Shown: positions 33,066-40,649 of the stretch, piece after piece
Layout of the letters: the number at the start of each line of letters is the position of its first letter
How positions within the stretch are numbered: the stretch's first letter is position 1
NCBI RefSeq assembly: GCF_000411295.1
Contig: NZ_KE150421.1
Coordinates: 2,007,451-2,071,450 of the forward strand
DNA from: Paenisporosarcina sp. HGH0030
GTDB taxonomy: Bacteria; Bacillota; Bacilli; Bacillales_A; Planococcaceae
DNA: 64,000 bases
Direction: 5' to 3'
Made by a program: the position numbers and the translations under genes
The notes under the pieces: generated by a model
The model's database searches: none
What the model was told of the DNA's origin: nothing
Seen by the model: only the letters and a program-made list of their open reading frames with translations

Positions 33066-34124
33066 TTACAATAAATAAAAACCAATGCCCATAATAAGAT
33101 AAGCGGCAAGCAATGTGAGTCCTTCAAACCAATTGGACTCCCCGTCGTTGGAAACGCTGATCGTTAAGAGAACTGCCGTAGCCATGGCAACGAGCTCCGG
33201 CATGGTAAAAACTAGCGGCATTGCTGTAGGCATAAATAAAGAAATAATGACGAGCACAGGAGCTACGAACATAGCAATTTGCAACGTAGAACCAATGGCA
33301 ATTTCCACGGCAACGTCCATTTTGTTTTTCAGGGCCATTAAGATAGCAGACGAGTGCTCAGCTGCATTCCCAACAATCGCAACGATGATTACCCCAATGA
33401 ATAGTTCGGACCATCCAAATTGCTCTCCTACCGCTTCAAAAGTATGAACTAGATTTTCAGACACATAAGCAACAGCCAGTGTCGATAGCAGCAAGATGGT
33501 CAAAGCTTTTTTCTTCGACCATTCAGGTTCTTCATGTTCTTCAGTTGTTCCATCACCCTCAGTGTGTGCATATACACCTCGATGTGTGACCAATTTGAAA
33601 ACCAGTCCCGCTAAATACAGAACAATCATGATAATTGAAATCCCGACGCTTAACTGCAACGTTTTCGATTCATTCATGGACATAGAAAAAATTTCCGGAA
33701 TAACGAACGCCACAATAACTGCGAAAACGAGTAATCCAGAATTATGACGGGCATCATGGATGCTAAATTTCTGGCGTTTAAATTTCAGTCCACCCATGAA
33801 GAAGGAAAGTCCTCCAACTAACAATAAGTTCCCGAGTACCGAACCAGTCAAAGAAGCCAATACGACGCCAATTAAACCAGCTTGTAGGGCAAAGATAGAA
33901 ATAATCAACTCTACCGCATTCCCAAACGTGGCATTCAGTAACCCACCAATTCGAGGACCACTGACCACTGCCAAACTTTCAGTCGCTCGTCCCATAAAGC
34001 TAGATATCGCGATAACAGTCACCGAACAAATAATAAACATGGCAATACTCGACCAATGCAATAATGATGCCACAAATGTTAATGGTACCCCGACCAGTAC
34101 AAGAATAGTAAAAATCCGATTCAT
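33066..34124 (-). CDS. Ca2+/H+ antiporter (CaxA/ChaA family)
   Basis: 352 residues, eleven or so hydrophobic helices in two repeats. The duplicated ion-exchange motifs are GGLLNATFGNAVELI (alpha-1) and GNAAEHSSAILMALKNKMDV (alpha-2), each with the essential Glu. An acidic loop (EGDGTTEEHEEPEW) separates the halves. ATG 34124 (MNRIFTI) has GGAG 9 nt upstream and matches family N-termini; the longer frame adds 20 residues without signals. It exports Ca2+ in exchange for protons. Confidence 0.92.
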   Translation of the reverse strand: MNRIFTILVLVGVPLTFVASLLHWSSIAMFIICSVTVIAISSFMGRATESLAVVSGPRIGGLLNATFGNAVELIISIFALQAGLIGVVLASLTGSVLGNLLLVGGLSFFMGGLKFKRQKFSIHDARHNSGLLVFAVIVAFVIPEIFSMSMNESKTLQLSVGISIIMIVLYLAGLVFKLVTHRGVYAHTEGDGTTEEHEEPEWSKKKALTILLLSTLAVAYVSENLVHTFEAVGEQFGWSELFIGVIIVAIVGNAAEHSSAILMALKNKMDVAVEIAIGSTLQIAMFVAPVLVIISLFMPTAMPLVFTMPELVAMATAVLLTISVSNDGESNWFEGLTLLAAYLIMGIGFYLL

Positions 34125-34448
34125 ACATTCACTCTCCAATAAAAGAAATTCTAAATTATATGATATTCCTTTATCCATACCCAATCAACAGGAGATTCTA
34201 CACGTTTTGAAAAAATTTAATGGGCGGGCAACTTTGGGCTAAAGTGATTTCATAGATTAAATCTGAATCAAAAATGATTTCTCAGATTCTGTAATAAAAG
34301 GATACCCATTTTTCACTTTTCCAATTAAGCAAATATCATTATCAAATTGAGGTCTCTTTTTGTAAAAAGAGCTATAAACGTTAATTGCAATAAAAAATGC
34401 CGAGCGGATGGCGAAATTCGCCCATCCCTTGACATCATTTTAGAGATT
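34125..34448. other. Intergenic region, promoter side of the antiporter gene
   Basis: No credible gene. It holds a short CTCTTTTT/AAAAAGAG hairpin near 34352 and the terminator at 34403. Nothing else recognised. Confidence 0.45.
34403..34427 (-). terminator. Probable terminator of the SDR gene
   Basis: GGATGG...CCATCC arms with inner CGAA/TTCG stem; on the minus strand a T run begins about 8 nt after the stem. Confidence 0.5.
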
Positions 34449-35168
34449 CTATGGATTGGTTGACCACAGTCCCGCTTCTTTTATAAAGATTCGCTTGTTT
34501 AATTTTAATTGGGCAACGATAAATTCTGCAATATCTTCTGGTTGCATCACTTTATCCGGATTGCCATCAGTCAAATCATTGTCGATTGCTAAATCTGTAG
34601 CTACTGTACTTGGCGTCAACGCGGTGACACGGATATTGTGCTTACGTACTTCCATTGCGAGTGATTCAGTGATCCCAAGAACCCCAAACTTCGAAGCGCT
34701 ATATGCACTTGTAATCGGTGCGCCTTTTTGCCCTGCAGAAGAGGAAATATTGATAATGTCTCCCGCTTGTTGTTCAATCATTCCCGGCAAAACAGCACGA
34801 GTCACATAATAAACGCCCATCAAATTTACTTGAATGATCTTTTCCCATTCAGTAATTTCAAGGTCCATAAATTTACCGAATTTCGCAATGCCTGCATTAT
34901 TAATCAATATATCGACTGTACCCAGTTGATTCGTCAACGACTCAATTGAACGTGTCACTTCGTCATTTGAAGAAACGTCAGCGGTTGCGAAAACTGCTTT
35001 CACACCTGTTCCTTCCACTTCTTTTACAACTTGTAGCAAATGTTCTTCAGATCTAGCAAGGAGTCCAACATTCACTCCCTCTTTAGCTAAAGCTACCGCA
35101 ATGGCACGGCCAATTCCGCGTCCTGCACCTGTAATTATGGCGTTCTTACCTTGTAGAGATGTAGCCAA
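34449..35168 (-). CDS. Short-chain dehydrogenase, 3-oxoacyl-ACP reductase-like
   Basis: 239 residues. Cofactor motif TGAGRGIG (12-19), NNAGIAKFG, catalytic Ser in ISSSAG and YSASKFG (Tyr-x-x-x-Lys). LARSEEHL after strand 2 points to NADP(H). It resembles FabG-like reductases of Bacilli (YoxD/FabL group), but the fatty acid role cannot be assumed because no other fab gene is near. TTG start with GGAGG 8 nt upstream. Monocistronic. Confidence 0.9.
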   Translation of the reverse strand: MATSLQGKNAIITGAGRGIGRAIAVALAKEGVNVGLLARSEEHLLQVVKEVEGTGVKAVFATADVSSNDEVTRSIESLTNQLGTVDILINNAGIAKFGKFMDLEITEWEKIIQVNLMGVYYVTRAVLPGMIEQQAGDIINISSSAGQKGAPITSAYSASKFGVLGITESLAMEVRKHNIRVTALTPSTVATDLAIDNDLTDGNPDKVMQPEDIAEFIVAQLKLNKRIFIKEAGLWSTNP

Positions 35169-35444
35169 TATGATTTCCTCCTATTCATCGTGTGTATAAA
35201 AATCCACTTCCCATATGAGAAGTAATTTGTCTTCTAGACAAGAAATGTACGTGTGGTGGAATCGCGAAAGCTACTGTCCTGACTTTCAACGCACTAAATT
35301 ATTTTAACCAATCGATTCGTGAGTTAAAAGCAAACTGTCTCGTCCGTAGATCACCTTTTCACTTGATTGCATAAAACATTCAAAATTAACTGGCGATTTG
35401 TTACAATAATTTATAATCTAGATTACACGCTTGGAGGAATGACA

Positions 35445-36617
35445 ATGGAAAAACTATTGCTACATAAATTGGAACAATCCTTTGATGAAATGGTCGCTGT
35501 TCGTCGACATTTACATATGCATCCCGAACTGTCCCACCAGGAAGTGGAGACTCCAGCATTCATCGCTGCTCAGTTAGAATCAATGGGAGTAGAAGTGAAA
35601 CGCGGGGTAGGCGGACGAGGTGTCGTCGGTACAATCAGAGGCGGTAAGCCAGGAAAGACCATTGCCTTCCGAGCGGACTTTGATGCATTGCCCATTCAAG
35701 ATATGAAAGAAGTTCCTTATAAATCGACCGTTCCCGGAGTGATGCATGCATGTGGACATGATGGACATACTTCAGCTTTGCTTGGATTTGCGAAGGCCAT
35801 GATGGAAGTGAAAGAGGATATGCCAGGCAATATCGTGCTCATCCACCAATTCGGAGAAGAATTATCCCCGGGCGGAGCGCGAGCCATGATTGAAGATGGT
35901 TGTCTTGAAGGGGTTGACCTCGTTTACGGTGCCCACTTGCAAAGCAAAATGGAAAGCGGTTTTGTATATGTACGGAATGGTTTTCTTCAAGCCTCTGAAG
36001 ATACGATTAAAATAGTGGTGCGTGGATTTGGTACACATGGAGCTGAACCGCATAACGGCGTCGATCCCATATTGGCAGCGAGCCATATCATGGTGGCCTT
36101 GCAAACCATCGTCAGTCGAAATACAGATCCTTTAAAGGAACTAGTCGTTTCGATAGGGAAATTTCATGCCGGCGATGCCGACAATGTCATTCCAAGTGAA
36201 GCGGTGCTCGAAGGGACCATTCGGGTATTCGATCCGGAGTTGCGCAAATTGGCCAGCCGTCGAGTGCGCGAAATCGCTGAAAATGTGGCAATGGGCCTTG
36301 GCGCAAAAGCAATTGTCACCATTGAAAATGGCTACGACGCATTATGGAACCATGCCGAAGCGATGGATACAGTCCGACAGGCAGGTTATGAACTTTACGG
36401 AGCAGATGCAGTCATTGAAACAATGCCAGTCATGCCTGTAGAAGATTTCAGTTACTACACACAAGTTGTGCCGGGAGCCTATTTCTTCGTGGGTGCAAAA
36501 TTACAAGACGAATCGTGCGTATTTCCCCACCACCATGAACAGTTTGATTTTGACGAAAAAGCCATGTTGATGACTGCCAAGCTATTCGCCGCCATCTATT
36601 TAAAAGCACAACAATAA
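35445..36617 (+). CDS. M20 family amidohydrolase/aminoacylase
   Basis: 390 residues. Metal-binding motifs of the M20D group are clear: MHACGHDGHT (about 95), GEELSPGGARAMIEDG (catalytic Glu plus ligand), GAHLQS and the C-terminal FPHHHEQFDFDE. The insert dimerisation domain contains GFGTHGAEPHNGVDP. Members cleave N-acyl amino acids, hippurate or N-acetyl-diaminopimelate; substrate unspecified. I chose ATG 35445 (MEKLLL) with GGAGG 7 nt upstream; the longer frame from 35367 lacks signals. Confidence 0.9.
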   Translation: MEKLLLHKLEQSFDEMVAVRRHLHMHPELSHQEVETPAFIAAQLESMGVEVKRGVGGRGVVGTIRGGKPGKTIAFRADFDALPIQDMKEVPYKSTVPGVMHACGHDGHTSALLGFAKAMMEVKEDMPGNIVLIHQFGEELSPGGARAMIEDGCLEGVDLVYGAHLQSKMESGFVYVRNGFLQASEDTIKIVVRGFGTHGAEPHNGVDPILAASHIMVALQTIVSRNTDPLKELVVSIGKFHAGDADNVIPSEAVLEGTIRVFDPELRKLASRRVREIAENVAMGLGAKAIVTIENGYDALWNHAEAMDTVRQAGYELYGADAVIETMPVMPVEDFSYYTQVVPGAYFFVGAKLQDESCVFPHHHEQFDFDEKAMLMTAKLFAAIYLKAQQ

Positions 36618-36620
36618 ATA

Positions 36621-36665
36621 CGAGCGGTATCTAGCCAACTCCTTGGCCAGGCACCGCTCGTTTTT
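36621..36665 (+). terminator. Terminator after the amidohydrolase gene, containing a GCCAGGCAC core
   Basis: CGAGCGGT pairs with ACCGCTCG and is followed by TTTTT. The loop carries GGCCAGGCACC, the core of the palindromic repeat family. Confidence 0.75.
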
Positions 36666-36727
36666 CTATTCTAAACAACTTTGTCTTACTCAGCTCGGTA
36701 AATCAGCACAAGCGAGATAACTAAACA

Positions 36728-36791
36728 AAGTGCCAGATTCCAATAGGTACAAGGGACATTAAAATCTTCCCACCATTGGTTTCTGGCACTT
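36728..36791 (-). repeat. AAGTGCCAGA...TCTGGCACTT palindromic element
   Basis: Perfect 10-bp outer arms and an inner CCAAT/ATTGG stem immediately downstream of the squalene/phytoene synthase-like gene, where it probably acts as terminator. Related to the elements at 24091 and 31264. Confidence 0.68.
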
Positions 36792-36792
36792 C

Positions 36793-37623
36793 TTACTTGA
36801 TGTAATGTTGGCTTTCCAGTTCAGTAACAATCGATTCGACTTCTTTTCGAGAAATTTTTTCTCGGCCGATTTTCATCGCTTTTAACGTACTGTTCGCCAA
36901 AGCCAGCGGCACTTTACAAAACATCGTAATGCCACGATTGTTAATATCTTTCACATAATCGCTTCCCATTGCCAAGTTTTGCTTTGCATATAAAAATAAA
37001 TCCTCACGCTCCCACCCATCAGGTAAGAAACGTACTCCACGTTCCCAGTCTTCATCTTGATTACGCAGAATGTTTACAGCTTGCAACCCTCGTCCAAAAG
37101 CAATTGCTTTTTCCCGGTCGGTTTCTGTATTATCATGCCATTTCCACAAATCGGACAGCATGCATCCCACAAGTCCTGCTACATAATACGTGTAATCATC
37201 AAGATCTTCTTTGGTTTTGATACGCCAGTCCTTGTCCACCCATTTAGCCATACCTTCCGCCATAACAGCAGTCGACTCTTTTACCTTTTCCACCACATCT
37301 GGCGGACACAATAAAATCCAGTCACCGAGGCGTTGCGTCACAATAGGAAGCAAGTTTTGATAAGGACGTATAAGTGCTCGGTATTTTTCAGGGTCAAATG
37401 TTGTTTTCATAATTTCGCTGATCGACGTTAGTAATTGACGTTTGGTTTCGGCCTTCATGGATGGATGATCTTCGATTTCATCAATCGCTCGCATACATAA
37501 ATACGCAGACGCCACCGTTTTTCTTAACGTAGGTTCCAAAAAGTTAATGGGAATGAAAAATGTACGACTTGTTTGTTTTAACACATCCATCGCTTCCCGT
37601 TGCAGTAAGACTGCCTCACTCAT
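36793..37623 (-). CDS. Squalene/phytoene synthase family protein
   Basis: 276 residues, all-helical prenyl-transferase-like. The first Asp-rich motif is DEIED (48-52). The second is NILRNQDEDWERG (184-196), where the first Asp of the usual D-x-x-E-D is Asn188. Motif YYVAGLVGCMLSDLW matches the family. Head-to-head condensation of prenyl diphosphates normally needs both Asp motifs, so activity may differ, for example farnesyl diphosphate phosphatase as in YisP. GGGAGGA precedes the ATG. No desaturase, oxygenase or hopanoid gene lies near it. Confidence 0.85.
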   Translation of the reverse strand: MSEAVLLQREAMDVLKQTSRTFFIPINFLEPTLRKTVASAYLCMRAIDEIEDHPSMKAETKRQLLTSISEIMKTTFDPEKYRALIRPYQNLLPIVTQRLGDWILLCPPDVVEKVKESTAVMAEGMAKWVDKDWRIKTKEDLDDYTYYVAGLVGCMLSDLWKWHDNTETDREKAIAFGRGLQAVNILRNQDEDWERGVRFLPDGWEREDLFLYAKQNLAMGSDYVKDINNRGITMFCKVPLALANSTLKAMKIGREKISRKEVESIVTELESQHYIK

Positions 37624-37867
37624 ACTCGATTCCTCCCGTTCCGATCCTTATGTATTTCTATGTTATGACCATTTCAAAAGGTTTTAATCCTCTTATCATA
37701 CAATAAAAATTAGGTTTCGTACGCAACGAAGATAGAAAATTCAAGAAACTAGTAATAAAGACCGATGGCCAACCTAAAAAGTGCCATATATCTTTTGGCT
37801 TAATAGGACATTTAAAATCCCAGTAATCCATTGATACACAGCACTCTCTCTTTGTATACATTCCGTA

Positions 37868-38410
37868 TTATTTTTTTAATTTCCGATTGAGCTCTGTGGC
37901 CGCGGAGATTGCACGAAAATCTTCTGAAATATCACCGGGACGACTTGCTTTTCCGAGAACATACCCTTCGAAAGACATTCCCATAAACTGAAATATATAA
38001 TTGAATTGTTGAATTAGAGGAAGGCCTTTTACATGAGGGGTGTCGCCACCTACAGCAATGACATAAGCTTTTTTCGCTCCTAACTGGTCTTTGAATCCAG
38101 GGAACTTCTCATCCCGCATAGTATGAGACCATCTATCAATAAAGTTTTTCATGGTCCCAGTCATACTGTACCAATAAATCGGTGTCGCAAATATGAAGGT
38201 CTCATGTTTCATCATCCGCTCCACTAACCCGTTGTAATCATCATTCACATCCGAAAAGCCACTTTCAGAATGGCGGCGGTCGTCAATTGGTTCAATTTTA
38301 TAATCACGCAAATAAATTTGTTCAACTTCAAGTCCGTCGATTGCAAACTTGGTTAAATACTCTGTATTTCCATTCTGTCGGGTACTACCGTATATCACAA
38401 CAATGCTCAT
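37868..38410 (-). CDS. Flavodoxin-fold NAD(P)H-dependent oxidoreductase
   Basis: 180 residues. The N-terminal FMN loop is YGSTRQNGNTEYL (about 6-18) and the second flavin contact is TPIYWYSMTGTMKNFIDR (about 76-93), both standard for the NADPH-dependent FMN reductase group. Such enzymes reduce quinones, azo dyes or iron chelates; substrate undetermined. AAAGGAG lies 11 nt upstream of the ATG. Single-gene unit. Confidence 0.86.
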   Translation of the reverse strand: MSIVVIYGSTRQNGNTEYLTKFAIDGLEVEQIYLRDYKIEPIDDRRHSESGFSDVNDDYNGLVERMMKHETFIFATPIYWYSMTGTMKNFIDRWSHTMRDEKFPGFKDQLGAKKAYVIAVGGDTPHVKGLPLIQQFNYIFQFMGMSFEGYVLGKASRPGDISEDFRAISAATELNRKLKK

Positions 38411-38559
38411 AACGGTCTATTCTCCTTTATGTTGATTAAATTATGAAGGCAATTAATAGTGTATGCCACAATCCTTGTAAAAATAACGAAACAAGCTCTG
38501 TTAACTGTTACTGTTGATTTTTCACAAAAGCTATATTAAATCTTGCTGGTTATATTTGC

Positions 38560-38597
38560 AAAACAGCTGCGCTTTCCGCTGGAGTCTCCGCTGTTTT
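38560..38597. repeat. AAAACAGC...GCTGTTTT inverted repeat
   Basis: Eight-bp arms enclose TGCGCTTTCCGCTGGAGTCT-type sequence, rich in GC compared with its surroundings. The sequence on to about 38700 (CGACGAAGCAGC, GCTAGCGCAGCG) looks like a decayed intergenic repeat. Confidence 0.5.
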
Positions 38598-38721
38598 GAC
38601 ATAGCCTTTACAAAAAGAAGGAATCTGCCTCATTCCGACGAAGCAGCTCAGCGTTGCAAAGCTCTTTCAAGTTTCGAAGCTAGCGCAGCGATGCCGAAAC
38701 AGAAACAGATAAGTTCTTCTT

Positions 38722-38799
38722 TATCCACTTGTGGATAACCCTTCATTATCCCAATCTATACACAAAGTGTGGACAGCTACCCTTTTAACCGTGCATAAC
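38722..38799. other. Cluster of DnaA-box-like sequences
   Basis: Five 9-mers close to TTATNCACA lie within 78 bp: TTATCCACT (38722), the complement of perfect TTATCCACA (38731-38739), CTATACACA (38757), the complement of CTGTCCACA (38769-38777) and the complement of TTATGCACG (38791-38799). The first two form the palindrome TTATCCACTTGTGGATAA. No dnaA, dnaN or AT-rich unwinding element is next to it, so it is a candidate dispersed DnaA-box cluster rather than oriC. Confidence 0.55.
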
Positions 38800-38806
38800 T
38801 TTTCCC

Positions 38807-39076
38807 TCACTCGCCTTTTTTACGTTTTTCATAGGAAACTGAATAGGCATCTTTGCGGAATGGCAGGATTTCATCCCCAGAACATTCGATGCCTGTGGGT
38901 AAAACGGTCGAATCAAAAATTAAGGAATCATAGCCTTCTTTCGCTTTTGAATGGACGCACAATACTCCTGCATCAATTCTAGACCGCTCAACACTCACTA
39001 AACTATGAATGTCTACTTCAGGCAATTGATTCACCGTGCGTATGGCCAACACTGTTTCATATGTGTTTTCAATCAT
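38807..39076 (-). CDS. Small hypothetical protein
   Basis: 89 residues, soluble and acidic with a basic tail (RKDAYSVSYEKRKKGE). AAGGAGG lies 7 nt before the ATG, a strong sign of expression. No domain recognised; the two Cys residues (VLCVHSK and GIECSGD) could be functional. The DnaA-box cluster lies immediately downstream of its stop. Divergent from the ASCH gene. Confidence 0.58.
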   Translation of the reverse strand: MIENTYETVLAIRTVNQLPEVDIHSLVSVERSRIDAGVLCVHSKAKEGYDSLIFDSTVLPTGIECSGDEILPFRKDAYSVSYEKRKKGE

Positions 39077-39210
39077 ATCGAAACCTCCTTATTTACTGTA
39101 ACTCGTAGTCCAAACTCCGTTTAACGTGTACACTGAGAAAAGGGTTACTTACTGGACAAGATACCCCATAAAGAATTTAAACTAAATTATGAAAAAAGGC
39201 GGAATCTAAA

Positions 39211-39558
39211 ATGACAAATCCTGAGCAAACGAATTTACCACCTAAAACATGTTCAATCGAACGTCTAATTACGATGGAATCTGATATTGAAAAAGTACTG
39301 CAAGGTGTAAAAACTGCAACACGTCGTAACGGTCGTTATGCCGATATTGGTGAGATTATGGAATTAAACGGACAGTCATTCATCATCAACAATGTGTACA
39401 TCCAAGCACTTGGTGACTTAAACGAAGAACACGCGCGTCAAGAAGGTTTTCAATCGGTCGAAGACTACAAACAATCGATTTTGTCATACCACCCTGGCAT
39501 GCCTTGGTTGCCTACAATGACTGTATGGGTTCATGAATTTTCCCCGGTAAAAGCTTAA
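39211..39558 (+). CDS. ASCH domain protein
   Basis: 115 residues. SIERLITMESDIEKVLQGVK followed by TATRRNGRYADIGEIMEL is the ASCH beta-barrel pattern (G-K-K-T-x-T-x-R variant), and ARQEGFQSVEDYKQSI is the later helix. ASCH domains are PUA-related and probably bind RNA; some hydrolyse modified nucleosides such as N4-acetylcytidine. AAGGCGG precedes the ATG. The next gene starts 3 nt after its stop. Confidence 0.86.
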   Translation: MTNPEQTNLPPKTCSIERLITMESDIEKVLQGVKTATRRNGRYADIGEIMELNGQSFIINNVYIQALGDLNEEHARQEGFQSVEDYKQSILSYHPGMPWLPTMTVWVHEFSPVKA

Positions 39559-39561
39559 GCT

Positions 39562-40002
39562 ATGAATGATTTTTCCATCTACATCGTCTTCATCCATGTT
39601 TTAAGTGCAGTTTTGTCAGTAGGTCCCTTGTTTGTGTTGTTTGTTGTTCTGCGGAAAATGCAAGAAAGTGATCGCCAGCTTGATCAATCACACATCTCCA
39701 TTTTCCGTTCAGTTGTTCGACTCATAAAGCATGCCGGGCATGTCCTCGTCGGCTCAGGAGTTTTACTCATTATCATTGGACCTTGGCCATGGTATACGTC
39801 ATGGATTGTAATGACAATTGCACTTATGGTGGTTTCCATTTTCTTTCTTGCCCGTGCATTTTCAAGCATTCTCAAGAAATTTGATGACGTTGAAGCTGAT
39901 CGTTTTTCTTTAATTTCCAAACTTCGGAAAGCAACATGGATTTATATTATATTATTGGTACTTATGCTTGCTTTAATGGTTATAAAGCCAACATTGTGGT
40001 GA
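39562..40002 (+). CDS. Four-helix membrane protein, DUF2269-like
   Basis: 146 residues, four hydrophobic helices (about 4-27, 54-72, 75-95 and 120-142). FIHVLSAVLSVGPLFVLF with an early His and VLVGSGVLLIIIGPWPWY resemble the DUF2269/CopD-like integral membrane group, which I cannot confirm. Translation is coupled to the ASCH gene (3-nt gap, no own ribosome binding site needed), and a terminator closes the pair. Function unknown. Confidence 0.7.
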   Translation: MNDFSIYIVFIHVLSAVLSVGPLFVLFVVLRKMQESDRQLDQSHISIFRSVVRLIKHAGHVLVGSGVLLIIIGPWPWYTSWIVMTIALMVVSIFFLARAFSSILKKFDDVEADRFSLISKLRKATWIYIILLVLMLALMVIKPTLW

Positions 40003-40008
40003 ATTGAA

Positions 40009-40047
40009 ACGATGCAGGATGAACTTTCATCCTGCATCGTTTTTTTG
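40009..40047 (+). terminator. Terminator of the ASCH operon
   Basis: ACGATGCAGGATGAA pairs with TTCATCCTGCATCGT and is followed by a run of eight T. Confidence 0.92.
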
Positions 40048-40072
40048 TTCTTTGATATGCTTCCTTTTTAAT

Positions 40073-40101
40073 GAATAATTTGGGCAATTATTGCCATAGT
40101 A
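40073..40101 (+). promoter_or_regulatory. Possible sigma-G-type promoter
   Basis: GAATA (40073-40077), 17-nt spacer, CATAGTA (40095-40101), close to GNATR-N17/18-CATNNTA. It is 46 bases before the start of the small gene at 40147. Confidence 0.4.
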
Positions 40102-40146
40102 AGACGGATGGATATATTTATTGGTTAAATATAAGGAGGATTTTCT

Positions 40147-40407
40147 ATGGAAGACCATACACAAATGAGCTGGAAAGAAGATACAATCATTGGGCAATTA
40201 CACAATTCCGTAGACAATGCTACGATGGCGGTCGGACAAGCTTTAACGAACCCCTCTGAGCAATTTATCCACCAAGCCCACGAAATGATTGAGCGTGCTG
40301 ATCGAGCGGTCGAAAATGCACTGAAAAACCAAGGGCAAACAGATCCGGTTAGTTTACTTCAGGATCAGTTAAGCGCACAAAAAGAAAAATTGAATCGACT
40401 TCACTAG
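40147..40407 (+). CDS. Small helical protein, DUF2564-like
   Basis: 86 residues, soluble, two or three amphipathic helices (HNSVDNATMAVGQALTNPSE, then HEMIERADRAVENALK and QDQLSAQKEKLNRLH). Composition and layout resemble the short DUF2564 proteins of Bacilli; this is memory-based and unverified. AAGGAGG lies 7 nt before the ATG. A sigma-G-like promoter upstream hints at forespore expression. Confidence 0.6.
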   Translation: MEDHTQMSWKEDTIIGQLHNSVDNATMAVGQALTNPSEQFIHQAHEMIERADRAVENALKNQGQTDPVSLLQDQLSAQKEKLNRLH

Positions 40408-40553
40408 GCGAAAGAGAAATTCTTTATTTTTATCTATTTATGAATGCTGTCAGAGTGTCTTTGCGGTTAGCGTAAATATAAGATAAACAACAAACCAAAT
40501 TTTCAATTTAAGTATGCCCGCAAATTGGATGCTCATGCTTTAATCAATTAAAG

Positions 40554-40579
40554 AGACCCATCAGTTCGCTGATGGGTCT
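40554..40579 (+). terminator. Hairpin, probable terminator or attenuator before gdh
   Basis: AGACCCATCAG pairs with CTGATGGGTCT; the T run is weak. It lies 70 nt before the glutamate dehydrogenase start, so it may close the 40147 gene or regulate the next one. Confidence 0.6.
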
Positions 40580-40649
40580 TCACCGTTTTATACAAACTTC
40601 ATAAGGGTATCAATAGAAGTAGACGAATAAATTCGGAGGTGCTTCACAA

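Noticed and set aside
37658-37861. 67-codon minus-strand frame after the flavodoxin-fold gene
   Set aside because: Starts 7 nt after that gene's stop without a ribosome binding site, odd composition, no similarity to any family I know.
38722-38799. Chromosomal replication origin
   Set aside because: No dnaA, dnaN, rpmH, gidA or AT-rich unwinding region nearby; kept only as a DnaA-box cluster.
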